Source: Curvularia sp. ZM96
Taxonomy: Eukaryota; Ascomycota; Dothideomycetes; Pleosporales; Pleosporaceae
Direction of reading: 5' to 3'
Assembly: GCA_022457065.1 (NCBI GenBank)
Contig: JAJGBQ010000006.1
Location: 1,054,001-1,118,000 of the forward strand
Length of the DNA: 64,000 bases
Below, piece after piece: positions 23,741 to 36,497 of the stretch. Under the pieces are notes generated by a model. It was given only the letters and a program-made list of their open reading frames with translations, was not told the DNA's origin and did no database searches. Position numbers and translations under genes: made by a program. The first letter of the stretch is position 1; every line of letters begins with the position of its first letter.

Positions 23741-26385
23741 CTATTTCTTGCTTGGCGGTAGCATGCCCAGCAATCTCTCCACCTCAATCGCAGCACTCCC
23801 GGCCGCCTTGCCCCTAATATCCTCAAGCAACTCCCTGTCCTTTACCTTGAACGCTTCTTCTCCCGCCTTGACCAGCAACCCACACTTGATCCACATTTCT
23901 ATGCGCTCCGGTACTGACACCGACGTGCACTTTGGAATAAACACCGATGCAACTCTAGTGTTGCCTGCACCCAGAATCTCGTTGAAGAATGGCTCCCAGC
24001 CAATAGGGCTCTTTTTCTGCTTGGCATACTCTTCCAGCTCAGTCCAGTGTCGTGCTGCAACCAGGGCTCGGAGCCGGATGTATGTGTATGTTTTGTCGTT
24101 GATCTTGAACTCCGACTGTACTTTTTGAGCACGTTTAGTGTGTCCTTGACGAATGAGTTGGAAGATTGTCTCATTCGCTGAAAGGCCTATGTATGTCTGT
24201 CCAGGCAATGTGCTGGGAGCAGAGTCCCTCGATCCATTCAAGTCAGTCTCAAATTGCGTTTGAAGGCGAAGAAGTTTGGATGCATCATCGATGGCCTGGC
24301 GTTGGAAGACAGCCGTGCTCTCACGCGAGTCCTGAAGGTATTTTGATGCTAGTTTTAGCTTGTCCTGGGCAGCGGACTGGCTGTCTTGCGAGAGTGCTTC
24401 TGACAACAGGAGATTCGATCCGTCTAGCCGGCGGTCGTCTTGGTAGTAGAGATCCTTCAGCAGATCGCGGTCCTGATCCCAAGCGGAAGACTCGACGAGA
24501 GCTGTAGCTACAGGTCGACTGTTGATGACTCGGAAGAAAGACGCGAGTGGCAGTTTCTTGCGGAGATGAAGCAGGACATGATAGATCAGATCTGTGTCAC
24601 CCGACTCGATAGCCTTGTCAAGCGCAATGAGATCTTCATTCATGTTCAGGAGCAATGGTACTTGCTTCCCAGCCCTCGGTTCGTAGTTGAGTAGGTCTGT
24701 CGCAAGGCGAACACGGCCCTCATCGTACGCCGCCCGCGCAATCTCTTCAAACGAGACACCTGGCTTGCCATGCAGCTTTTTGACGATCAAGCTACAAATT
24801 TCTTCTTCCGGATCAGTAGAGACACGAACTTTTTGCTGTGCCCAATGACCATGAATCTGATTTGATGGAAGATGCAAGTACTCGGCTATGCGCAGTGCCA
24901 GAAGGTATTCACTGCGGTTCGTGAGACGTTCAATGAGCTTCTCGGGTGTCATACGACGATATTGGTCATAGCTGAGCGGTAGCCCAACCTCATAGAAGCG
25001 CACAGCATTGAGCACCCGTAATGTGTCGCATGTGTCGACAAAGTCATCGGACGAGTACAGGTCCAAGACCGACTTTCCATAGGACGCAGCTTTCAACAGC
25101 GATTTCTGCCAATGAATATTATACTCATGCGCAGCTGCCTTGATGCAGGTATCCACAGCCTCGCCCAGACTTGGTCGTATCAGCTGAATGAGGTCGTCTG
25201 CCTTTGGGCTCTTCTGCTCCAGAAGAGAAGAGGCCTCGAGTAGGTTTGCAGCGGGCGAGTCAGAACCCAGCCTGAAGACGTCGACCGCTTCATCCGGCAC
25301 CTTTTGGATAAACTCGCACACATCATTGGTGAGAAGGCGAATACCGTCAATATCTGGCAGAAGATGCACCCAGGTGTCGTAGTAGAACTTTGTCGCGGCG
25401 CTCCTGGGGCCAATCAGATGCACTTCGTCCTCCCACGCCAGTGTGACTGCATTTGAACCGCACCATTCCATGTCCTTGGGTACTGTCTTGATCTTGCTGT
25501 CATACTCGCTGAGCTTCTCGCTCCAATCGCCACTGACAACCCATACCTTTCCATCTTCCGTATAAAAGGCAAGAAACTCTGCGCGCGGACTGACGCTAAT
25601 GTGTCTGAAGGGTCCAGCATCGAAGTTCCTGTCCTCGGCTTCGGTTGCATCTACCACGTAGAGCGTTGTCCCGATGGCAAGGATGACTTCGACTGAGCGC
25701 GACAGCGAATATGCAGGCGGAACTATGCTCCAGGATATGATAGGGTCGGTTGGCGGAATGGCGAGGAGCTTGGGGCGTGGCTCTGTGTACGAGGTGACCG
25801 ATATGAGGTGATTGTTTCCGAGCAGCGCGACGAAGCCGGTGCTGTAGAATTTGCATGACACAACGCCGAGTTGTTCGGCATCGTGGCCAAGCGTGAAGGG
25901 TACGAAATCGCCTTGGAGGCCGTAATAGCATCGCACGGTGCCGTCTGCTGTGATAACGAGTAGCTTCTCATCCTCAGACCAGCCTAGACCCCTGATCGAT
26001 CCTTTGTCCCACTAGATGCTGTCAGCATTGCCTGTCATATTCTTTCGCAGTCGATGACCAAGGTTGCGCACGTTGATGCTTCGGATCAGCTTGCCCGCGC
26101 AGCTGTAGATGTCGATACTCGACTTGTTCGCCCCAGGACCCCGGTACGTCTGCAGCTTGTCCTCATCGCGATAGATGGCTGATACTGTCAGCCCAGCCCC
26201 AAGACGGCTATGCGCAAGCAATGGCAGGCAAGCGGGACATACCTACCTACAGCACCACTGTACGGCGCCCCCACCACATGGTAGTTCTCGAGCTCGAGAT
26301 CCTGGTCGAAGACCGCTTGGTAGAGCTGGACTTTTCGATAGAATTTGTCGCCGACCTTTTCCCAGTTGGCGGTTGGCTTTGACAT
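23741..26385 (-). CDS. VPS16: Vps16, HOPS/CORVET core subunit
   Basis: Class C Vps protein needed for tethering and SNARE assembly at endosome and vacuole membranes. Exons on the minus strand are 26385-26247, 26178-26072 and 26011-23741. Introns are 68 and 60 bp, all in phase, and the product is 838 aa, the family size. The N-terminal half is a beta-propeller, with the Vps16 start motif GAPYSGAVAIYRDE spanning intron 1 and WDKGSIRGLGWSEDEKL opening exon 3. The C-terminal half is the alpha-solenoid that binds Vps33, including RMTPEKLIERLTNRSEYLLA and EEICSLIVKKL. In intron 1 the donor at 26246 was preferred to one six bases upstream because it keeps the frame and the conserved AIYRD. The first in-frame ATG is at 26385. 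Confidence 0.93.
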
Positions 26386-26719
26386 GTTTGATCGCAATTA
26401 TCGGGGTATCATGGCGCGAAGTGGTCGGAAGCTAGATGCGCGCCTGGTTGGAGCTTGAAGTTGCGGTCATAGCTCGAGGCAGCTCGCCGAGGCCCTCGTC
26501 ACACATATCCCATCACGCAGGTACCATGTTCTGCACACTTGTCGGGGGGCGCATGATATTTATTCGATTATCGTGGCACAACTATCTACTGCTACCTAAT
26601 TTCGAGTTCGTTTTGCTCGCATCAAAAGGAAACGCCGTCGCTCATGCATTCGTAATCAATAACCATCCTGTGTCCCGGTCCAACTCCAACAACGTAATGA
26701 TACCCCAGACTGTGCATAC
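26386..26719. other. Intergenic VPS16 promoter/kinesin 3' end
   Basis: 334 bp between two minus-strand genes. No clear element is seen. Confidence 0.45.
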
Positions 26720-28678
26720 TTAGGCCCCATTCTCCATGATATCAGCCAGTTTCTCGCGCAGTCCGAACCTCTCCACGTCGCTGCCCACTTTCTTGCGGAA
26801 CAAGCCCAGATCTTGGAGGAATGACTCGGCCTCGTTTTGTAGCTCCTGTGCCAGCTCATCATGATCACCTTCATCATAGCCTGAATCAGAGTCATCGTCA
26901 CTGGCCTCGCCTTCACCTTGCCTGTCGCCGTCTCCTTCTCCCAGCCACTCGCCGTTCTCAAAGTCTGGCGTACCAAGCTCTCTTGGTGGTGGTAGGACAA
27001 TGGGGTTCTTGAGCTCTCCGAGCGCAAGTGCAAGATGACGGCGCAGCGAATCGATCTCTGCGCGAAGGGCCGTGTTCATTGGGCGGAGCTCTTCCACTTC
27101 TGAAGTGAGCGCTTTGATCTTCGCGGCCGAGACTTGGCGGTTTTCTTCCATGAGGCGTTGCATGAGTGCAACCTGCCTCTGGTACTCGTCCAATTCTGTT
27201 GCTTCTTCCCTCTTGCGCTGACTAGCAGCATTCACGCACACCTGGAGACTTCGGATCTGCTCCGTCATCTCAGCAATCTGAGCGTCTCGCTGTGCAGCAG
27301 ACATGCAGTCCTGGTTGACGAGGGCACGAGTGCGGATGCGCTTGGCTTGGTCGGCATAGCGCAGGGTGGAAAGGGTCTCGTCATAGTCGGCTGGTGCTAT
27401 GCACGCAACCATGGCGGTCTTACTGTTGCCACCGAGAGAGTCCTTGAGAAGCCAAGTCAATACAGAGTCACGGTACGGAACTACCTCGCGTGGGCGTCGT
27501 CCTTTGGCACCGTGTCGGCGGGGGTCTGCCAGTGCAGCAATGACACGACCAAGTGTAGTAAGAGACTTGTTAATCTGGGCTCCTTCTTTCAGGCGAGCGC
27601 CAGTGGCTTCTGTCGATTTTGCGCGTTCGGAACCAGCAAGGTCGACAAGACGCATGCGTGCTGTACGTTCAATAGTCTCATCTGAGAGAAGGGAATGGGT
27701 AATCTGCTTGAGGCGGATTGTGAACACGGCATGGGAGCGTGATGAGGTGTCGTTCATCTTGGTGGAGGCAATTGTTCGGCTCTGCATAAGTGTCAGCATA
27801 AGCTTCAAAGACGGCAGGAGTGAAGGATACATACCATGTCACCGATCTTCATCAAGCGCGCAACGTCAGCATAGCACTTGACTTCGGCCTCAGTCAAACC
27901 CTGTACGTAGACACCATCTTTCTGGCTTTCGCGAATCTTAAGGTAAACCGGGGGGTTTGTTTTGGGCTGGAGCAAATCGCGCACGTGCTCGTTGTAGACC
28001 TCGAAGTAGGAGACCTGGACATGGTAGTTGGTGTTGGGGGACGGCTCATGTCTTATTCTGGCAAACAGCTCCTCGCAGGTCCGGGGAATCAAGCCTGGGT
28101 TTTCCGGCGTGCCCATCATGGTGTAACTCTTTCCCGAACCTGTCTGACCGTATGCGAAAATGCACGTATGGTAACCGGCGAAGTTGTGGTCAAGGAACTC
28201 CTCGCCGAATGAGCGATAGACGTCTTCCTGGTGCGCATAATGCGGGTCGCTCTCGTCGTGCGACCAGTACGAGCGATCAAACGTGAACTCCTTGTCCTCG
28301 AGGATGCGGCGTCCATTGCTGTCGCTATCCTCGGGCGCATGGAGGGTGGTTTTCTGGGTGGCTGGGTCCATCCGGATGAGACATTTTGTGCCCTTCTCTT
28401 TTTCTGCAACGGATGAGTGTACGTCGACAGTCAACAATTGATCAAAACCTACCTCTTGGCACAAAGGCCCGGCAGCGGACTACGACCTTGACGTTGCCTG
28501 GGTCGTCGTTGATGGGAGTCGGTGGAGCCATGTGTGCATACGAGACGTCGGACGCTCGCATCGAAGGGGCCGAGGCGGTTGTATGTAGAGGATACATTTT
28601 GTCGTCCGGTTGGTCTGGTATTAATGGATTGCAAGATCGCCACTGCTGTTGCGACCGGTCAATGTATAGCGGGTTCAT
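26720..28678 (-). CDS. Short kinesin-3-like motor protein
   Basis: Plus-end-directed microtubule motor. Exons on the minus strand are 28678-28453, 28403-27835 and 27781-26720. Introns are 49 and 53 bp, in phase, and the product is 618 aa. The motor domain begins near KVVVRCRAF. It has the P-loop GQTGSGKS, switch I NDTSSRSHAVF, switch II LVDLAGSERA, and the relay EGAQINKSLTTLGRVI. The insertions and SYTMMGTPENPGLIPR look most like the Unc104/KIF1 (kinesin-3) class. After the motor come a coiled coil and an acidic Gly/Asp-rich linker, then a short helix to the stop. No FHA or PH domain is present. The start is uncertain: the ATG at 28678 is longest, but downstream in-frame ATGs would suit a usual kinesin N-terminus better. 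Confidence 0.88.
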
Positions 28679-29329
28679 GGCAGCAGCTGGTGTTGAGCAT
28701 GCGTGCACGGATCGCGCCTGCCAATGACTCGAGAGCCAATGTTTGGGGCTGGTCAACACGCGTTGCTAGGTGCGATACCACGTCACTGCTTGGCACCCCA
28801 CGCTCCGCGCCCCATCACAGGGCGACGCGACGGGAACCAGGACGGTGGTGCGATTATCTCCGTCAACCATGACGATGATCACGGCCAGAGTAGAGGGATA
28901 TACCATGACTGTCGTCCCGTCCGCCTCGAGGCCGTCCAAAGGCCGTTAATTTCTAATTAGAAATCGAGCAGCGCATCCCCTGCTCTGGCTTGAGAACGAA
29001 CTACTCGTCTACGTCATTCAGGGTACAGAATAAGAAACACCACGACCCCTTCAAAGTGCAAAAGTAACCTGAATTGACGAAAGAGGGTACTCACCGGCAG
29101 AAGCAAGTCGAGTTGTATACCGCCAATCCTCCAGGGGCTAGCCATGTCAACTGTTCGTTGGGCACGAAGGCGCCGTGTAGCGACTAAAAAATTCGCAGCA
29201 GAGACGTGACTGGCCACACTCGTCATCGTCTAGAACAGCAACGGAAATCCCACAACAGCGTTACACCGCATTGTCAGGAACGTCAGCTCTGCCCATTGCA
29301 CGGTCCCGCTGACGGAATCTCCTCTTGAC
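28679..29329. promoter_or_regulatory. Divergent region kinesin/TRM3
   Basis: 651 bp between two divergent starts, holding both promoters. There is no TATA box near either start and nothing else is recognised. Confidence 0.45.
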
Positions 29330-32300
29330 ATGGCCACTGCTGCGGTGCTGAGCCTGCTGGACGAGCACACTCGGCGCGCTGCTTTTGACGCCAGCCTTGC
29401 CAAGCTCAAAGCCGCACCGCATGGCATCGATATAAACGCACTCGACATTTGCCTTCGACTCCTGCCTACTACCCACGGAACCGATGGTGAATCCGGAAGC
29501 ACTTTGCAGCATGAGCAGTTGTGGGATATTGTTTTGAGCCGCCTTGTGGGCGAATCGTCCTCAGATCGTCTCTACAGGATCGCAGAGTTATGCCTCAACC
29601 ACGAGTCGCCTGTAACAGCGCATTTTAAAATTAGGCTTTATGCTGCTCTTTCCCAAGCAAAGCAAGACCTTTCATCTGGAAATCTCGAAGCCCTCGAATT
29701 TGCGAAGACCTATCTCCACTTTCTAAAATGCTGCTTCTGGGTCCCTGATGCGCAAGACCACTTGGTCGATGTTGAGACCCTGGGTTTTCTATCAAGCTTC
29801 CTCAGTATCGATGGATTAGACGAGGCTGCTCACGAAACGTTATCGGCCTTCTTTTCGTTGTTGAAGAATAGCAGGAGAGGGACTTCATCCACTGAGCCCG
29901 GTCAAACGGTTAATGAGTCGTTATGGACCCAGCTCAGCGCCCTTGACGTGAAGCGTTTTGCTGCTAGATCGAGCAATATCTACAGGACTTGGTTCCAATG
30001 GATCTCGTTGGCCGCCTCCAGTGGTCTTGTATTCCACTGTGTCAAGGACGAACAGTACTGGAAGAAATTGAGACTCGGTCTCGTAAGGGGCCATGCGGAT
30101 CAGCGCAAGTACTGCCTCGGCATTATCAGACAGTCTCTCCTTGCTACGACCGATCAAATTGACACTCCGACAATCCAATACGCTGCAAACAACGTGGATC
30201 GGGAAAAGTATGATCTCTATTCCACCTTGTTTGAGACGATCGTGTTGCACCGTTATACTGGACAAGTGGAAGATTCTCTCTCGTCAATGACCAGATTACT
30301 TGGATCCTCAAATGCGCTCCCGTCAAGAATCACACCTGCAATGACGACGACTCTGCTTACTGCAGCATTCGATCCGCTGATCCAGGAGAGTGTCAGGAAG
30401 ACGATCGGCCGCTGGTACATGGATTTTGTTATCCAGGTAAGCGGGCATCTGTGTTGCTGAAAAAAGCAGTTTCATTGCATGGCGATCTTGAAAATGCTAA
30501 CAGTATTTGAATAGCGTCGTGGAGATATTAGCGGCCACATTCACTTTCTCTTTGATGGGTTCCTCCCATGGGCAACAGACGGGAGTCTCTTCACATCGAC
30601 CCTCACTGCCACCCGTACAAAGACTGCTTGTGCCCACGGAGAGGCCTTAGCCACGGTCATTGCCCGGTTTGCGGCTGATACTGAAGACAACCCAGCTTTT
30701 GTTCCATCGAACGATTATGGCACCCAAGAAGTTGGCGTGAACAATCGCAGTGGTCGCGCTATCTTACTAGGCGTAGTTCGATTCATCATGAACGCTCGTG
30801 GCCGTTTATTTCAACCGGCGATACTGTACCTGATGGATGGTCTTATAACTGGTCTAACAGCACGATACGAAAATTCTTCAGCAAACCATAAATTCAAGTC
30901 ATCCGATATCGCAGAGATTTTGAGTCTTGCACGACTTCCGGGGCTTCCTGAAGTCACGAGCGATCTGCACAGCATCCACTGCCAAAAGCTCTGTGACCTT
31001 ATTCAGCCTGACACGAGGTCTGAGTTACTGCCAGCCGAGGAATCTCTCCGTACTCGGTGTAAGAATCTAGAGCAACAAGTGGATCAGTCGACTACAACTA
31101 CAACTCCGAACGACAACTCGCCGCTGTCATTGCAGCTCTTCTTACAGAATTTGCGTGAGTCAAAGTATAGTTGCATTCAAGGTCAAGCTTTCGCGCCGGC
31201 CTGTAAAACCTTGATCAAGCTGCTTGACCAGATGGATGCCAGTTCTGTCAATCCAGATGAAGTGCATACAGCATTGGCAGCTCTTTGGGAGGAGGCCGAA
31301 ATCCGCGACTTTATTCGGCCATTCGCTGTTCACATTCCGCCGTTGATGTTCCACCCCACATGCATCAACATCTGTGTGTTACATCATCAAAAGGACGATG
31401 AGGCGACCACCATAGATCTTACAACTCTCTTGTCTAAAGCTATGGCTCGTCTCACGAGGTTATCCAAGGGCAGGTCGTATGTGCTCGCAGCGCTCGCCAG
31501 GTCACTGCGAAAAGCTGCTTTTGCAAATCCGTCAATAACCCGTATACTCCCTTTCGAGGAGTACATCTTGGACTTTGTAAACGACCCTGCTTCTATTAAG
31601 CCAGAGTTCTTATTTGAGGTTGTAGCTGCGGAAAGACTGCAACGATTCCTTCCACACAGAACATATACCTCATACTACGGATTACGAGAGTGGCATGCCT
31701 ACACGGCTGTCTTGGATATCTTGCGGCGATTTCCGGATGGCCAGCTGGATGTTGCTAGGAGCATACTCAAACGCTTACTGCAACCTTGGAGAGACCAACA
31801 ACCGCCTGTCGCTGTCAAAAGCCCCTGGAAACAAACTCTGCAGTTGCAGGCGATGTTGATACTCAGCCATTTTTGCATCACTCATTCAGATGCAAATATG
31901 TACCTTGGCGGGCTCACACATGCCCTAACACTTGAATCATGGCCACGTTACCGCTACCTACTCGAATGGACCATAGCCCGCATTTACCATCAGTTTCCGG
32001 GTGAATCTTCGAGAATCATAGAGCAGCTGCAGAATTTGGACGAATATAGACCCATGCACATTGCTAGTCTGATCAAGCTGGGCCTTCTAGTGGCACCATA
32101 CGAGTCCGAGGAGTTTGCCGCAAGACTTATGATGGAACTCAATGCATATTCAGCAAGCCCTAAAGTCCAGATACGCCACGAGGCTAACTTTGCGTTCCCC
32201 TTTGTCTTTGACCTTGCGACCGAGAAAGGTTGGAAGAGTGTCATCGAGAACCCTGCGCTTGTGGCTATGGATTCCTTCATTCGACGTCTCGACAAGTTCA

Positions 32301-33260
32301 GTGCTTCGCCGTGGACAATCAGAACGTTGAGAGTTGACATTGAAGCTGACTTTACCATGGCGGGTATCTTCCAAGGACGCTATCTTTCAATTGAATCACC
32401 AGAGGACGAACCAGTCACATGTGAGGACTTTGAGCAGCTCGAATTGGACGATCAAGCGACAAATGTTTCATATCCTTCCGAACGGATACCATTAGGCGAA
32501 GCTCCAGAAAGGGAGAATACCAGCGATGACCCAGCAGTCAGGCCTCCTCGAGCCGCATCTACTGAAGAACAAACCGGTCAGATCACGCTGCAAACCAAAG
32601 CCGGCATAGACCTAGACAATCTTCATCCAGCTAGCGGCCCGCCGAGCACTCAAAACCAGCGCCCCGCGTCTGTGATGCTTATTGCGTCCTTGATCGACAA
32701 TCCCACAAATCTTGGTGGCCTTTCACGTATATCGGAGTCTTTTGGACTGGAGGCTTTGTATATTGACGATCTCAAAAAAGTTGCACACAAGGATTTCAAG
32801 GCCACGAGTGTAAGATCGGAGAAGCACCTTGCCATCAAAGAGCTGAAGGAGTTGGATGTTCCTACGTTCTTATTGGAAGCGAAGAGTCAGGGATACGAGG
32901 TCGTAGGTATCGAACAAACCGACCGTAGTGGCATCTTGGGCTACGAAGGCGTAGACGGCGCATACATAGGCGACTCTGGAGATGCGATTGAAGTCGTGCG
33001 CCATCAAGACATTGGAACGCTCCCTAAAAAGTGCTGTTTAGTGCTTGGAAGCGAGAAAGAAGGTATCTCAGCCGAGGTGCTGGCTGTTATTGATCGTAAC
33101 GTGGAAATCAAGACTGTGGGTGTAACTAGAAGTCTCAGTAAGTCTCGACTCTGCGGAATCTCTGGACGCGTATATGCTAACATGGTCTCTAGACGTACAA
33201 ACGGCTGGCGGTATCGCGCTCTATGAGTGGTGGAGAGAATGGGGTCAGGTGACTAGTTAG
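29330..33260 (+). CDS. TRM3: tRNA (guanosine-2'-O-)-methyltransferase Trm3/TARBP1
   Basis: Methylates the ribose of G18 in the tRNA D loop using S-adenosylmethionine. Exons are 29330-30436, 30515-33137 and 33193-33260. Introns are 78 and 55 bp, in phase, and the product is 1265 aa. Most of the protein is a helical ARM-like scaffold. The C-terminal 160 residues are a SpoU/SPOUT knot: motif 1 is DNPTNLGGLSRISESFG, motif 2 is LVLGSEKEGIS, and motif 3 is RSLNVQTAGGIALYEWW. Motif 3 is split by the last intron after the N codon's first base. Reading through that intron gives a false end, so the short third exon is essential for the SAM-binding knot. The start is the ATG at 29330. Confidence 0.92.
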
Positions 33261-34268
33261 AGGGCAGGGAAGGACTTACGCCACGACTGCTTTTCATACC
33301 CATATATTTGAACTATCCATGTCATGCCTCAACCTTTCATTCCCCGTTCATCGCCTGCGACCATACCAAACTCCTTCTCTCCCGCAGACAGCACTCACGG
33401 ACCAGTTCTGGGTCTTTTCATCTAGATTCGGTGCTGCAACGAAACTGTAGTGCACATCGCTCCAAAGTTTGATTGCGAAAGCATATAGAGCTGTGACGCG
33501 TAAACGTGTTGTAGCTACGCCTACGTATCAAGGCTGCAACGGAAGCACACCGTTCCCAAAAACTACAAGGAAGCATAACCAAGATGAAACATTGCGTTTC
33601 GCTCACTCTCAGGTACACGAACTATCCAGACGTGTGGATATTAAGTGTGGTTTTTGGTTGGTGAGAGTGAAGTTTATCTGGCCAGTAGCGATGTTGAGAT
33701 GTACCCGGTCTAGACACAGCGCCCCAGACACGACGCCCCACAAAGAGCACAACGCGGTCCAAGTTAGCATACATACAACGAGATTCAAGCTCTCCCACCA
33801 ACGGCCTTTTTCATTAGCAAAAACATCCCAGAAAGGCGTAGAAGGGGTAAATTAAGTATTGGCACTGCTCTATGTGCAGGCACACCTTAGCCAAGTCAGG
33901 CGCTCGTTGAGGCACCTCACCCCCGCCAAGTATTGTGAAACAGCACTCAAACCCATCCTTTCCCGCACGTATTCGCACCAACCCTACTTTGTTCGAAGAT
34001 CGCTGAGAAATGCCCAGCCGTCACTCGCTGTATTGCGTGCGCGTGTTTCAATCAAGCATTTTGCCTCTCCACTCAAGCCTTTCTCCTATTGAACCGAAGC
34101 TCTTACAAGCATTAAACCGTTGCAAGCTCCAACGCCAAGATGGGGCTGGTACAGACGCTGAAACCACCACCTCAGTACTCCTTGTGCGCCACATTAGTTG
34201 GGAGGATATAATAGTTGGAACTTTCCACAGTGGATTCGCGATGAATGGAACCAGACTATCTCATCAAA
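33261..34268. other. Intergenic, nothing recognised
   Basis: About 1 kb between TRM3 and the BTB gene. Only short featureless frames occur. An out-of-frame ATG at 34241 could act as an upstream start in the leader of the BTB gene. Confidence 0.4.
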
Positions 34269-35436
34269 ATGCCTTTCATGAACTCCAAGGGAGCGACTAC
34301 GCTCGGCCACACATTCAGGTATGTCATGCTAAAAACCAGAACTGCCGTTAACAGAATGACTAACCAGATGCAGAAACTTTGACCAAACGATCATTACCGT
34401 CAAAGTTGGTGGAAAGGAATACCCTGAGTCTTTCAGTTGCCATCGCGAACTCTTGCGAAGATGTTCGACATACTTCAACACATGCTTAGAAGAGAAGAGC
34501 GACTCGCCGTATAGTAGCGCAAATACTACGCTTGAGCTGGAGGACACCAGTCCAGATGTTTTCGACGCATTCATGCTTTGGCTTTACACCGGATTCATTC
34601 CACATCACTTGATTGAAGGCGGCAAGGAAGTCCACCCTCCGACACATGCAGTCAATGTCAGTGGGAGTGATAGCACACATTCCACCGAGCAACCAGGCGA
34701 CGCCGACGACGTGGACACCGCCTCCTGGGGAATCGCTCTGGAAGATGACACATCTGCGGATGGCGCATCGGCCGCCACAGAACCAACGAATGCTCCTAGT
34801 CCGACAGCAGCCAGTGCAGAGAAGGTCCCAGGGGAAGCCGAAGCTGAAAAGGCACCTGTAGTACTGCCCCCTCGTAACCCGGCAGAGAAGCCTGAGTTAC
34901 CCAAGGAGACACTGTGCCCATGTTGCTCACGGCCTTACAAGTGGAGAGGTTTGGAAGGATTTCTAGAACGCCGCTTCATATCCCTCTACGTCTTCGCACA
35001 CAAATACTCTATCCCCAAATTGGGCCGCGCCGTCATCCTTGCATGGCAAACAAACGACGAGATCTTGCAGGTTATGCCAGACCACAGCAACGTCATCGCC
35101 GCATACGAGAGTCTCCCTCCAGACGCCCCACTCTGCAGGTATTTCCTCGACATGTACTCTGTGTACTGGAACCCCGATCGCGACGATGAGCGCACGATTC
35201 CTTTACGAAGTCAGCTTCCACAGGCGTTCCTGTTCGAGCTAGCCACCGTGCTAGCGAGAGGCGAGCGACCAAAGATTGAAAAAGAATGGTGTGAGTTCCA
35301 TGAGCACGAGACTGAAGAAGAGAAGAAGGCTTGCTTGGACGAACTCGCCAAGGACCCAGTAGCCAGCAAGGCGCTACGCCGCATCAAAGACAGCAAGGGC
35401 TGGAAGGGTTTGGTGCTCAAGAAGGGCAAAAGATAA
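34269..35436 (+). CDS. BTB/POZ-domain protein with long internal insert
   Basis: Exons are 34269-34318 and 34374-35436 (intron 55 bp, donor GTATGT, branch CTAAC), 370 aa. Residues 18-95 form the start of a BTB fold (VKVGGKEYPESFSCHRELL, then the LYTGF strand). About 100 Ala/Glu/Ser/Thr-rich residues follow. A CPCC motif comes next (C198, C200, C201), and then helices (LYVFAHKYSIPKLGRAVI) that correspond to the end of a BTB domain. The C-terminal third is charged and helical. BTB proteins often act as cullin-3 substrate adaptors or in chromatin, but nothing here fixes the partner. The exon 1 frame is set by phase. The acceptor is the second of two close AGs (34373), because only it keeps the frame. 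Confidence 0.82.
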
Positions 35437-36497
35437 TGAGATCACGACCAGCTAATTTACAAAAACACGATAACACGGAGGGAATAAACACAGGCGTTTG
35501 GAGCTTAGCTGTGGGAACCATTCGTATTCTACACACATCTCATTGAATACATACTTTTTTTCGCTTTTCCTAAATCACACGCGTACTAAATGTGTATGTC
35601 TTTCTGGACCCATGATTGATTGTCTAAGAATAGGTCGTACTGCTCATCCGTAAAAGATTCAGTTTTGCACTACACTCGTGTTGTCTATTCCTTGAGCCGA
35701 AAAAGGCGGGGAAACACGAGATCCCATGATCAAGGGTCCAACCGATGGTTCGGCTGTACCCTTTGTCAGCACAGCCACTGCCCATTCCATTACCATACAG
35801 TATCATCGCCAATACTCGACTTTCTGGAACGTGGCGTAGAAATACGATGGTATTCTCTTGGGACTGGAGCGCCACTTTTCATGGCGATGGGGACACTTGC
35901 GATGTTGCTTTTGGCCGAAGTATCCGTCGCTTGTCAGCTTATTATTGATGCTGAACTTTATAGTTTCGGGTCCTAACTAAACGACATGGTAACTGATCTT
36001 ACGAAGTAAAATCACTCTTGCCGCTTGGATGATCGAGACATAAAACTTGGGTAGAATGTCGACATTGTGAACTGACAGTAGTCTTGCTGAACCAATCGGA
36101 CAGTGGCTGCTACAATGCATTTTCACACCCAATACACCTCTGCCAGCCAATGAGATCATACGCTAGTATATGAATATCAATATTTGTCCCGGGAGCTGAT
36201 ACGGGAACTAAGCAATACGGGCAATGCCTCTACGATAGTGCCTAAGCTGAACTTCATCGGCTCTACCCTCCACCGACGTTAAGCCATCCACACGGCGCCA
36301 TCACCAGAGCCAGCATGATACTATCTCAAAATAATCGTATTCTTGCTAAAAATAGCTCTCAAAACCATATCACGCCTCCTTCACTCACATACATATATAT
36401 CCCCTTCCACCGCCATGCAAACGAAGCAACCACATCCAGCAAGAGAAGCGCACACCCACAATTAAGCATCAAACCCTTCTCAATAATCTTAATCACA
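35437..36497. other. Intergenic with likely promoter of the small secreted protein
   Basis: 1.06 kb. An ATATATAT box at 36393-36400 lies about 100 bp before the ATG at 36498 and is followed by a C/A-rich leader, a plausible core promoter. No gene is seen in the rest. Confidence 0.45.
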
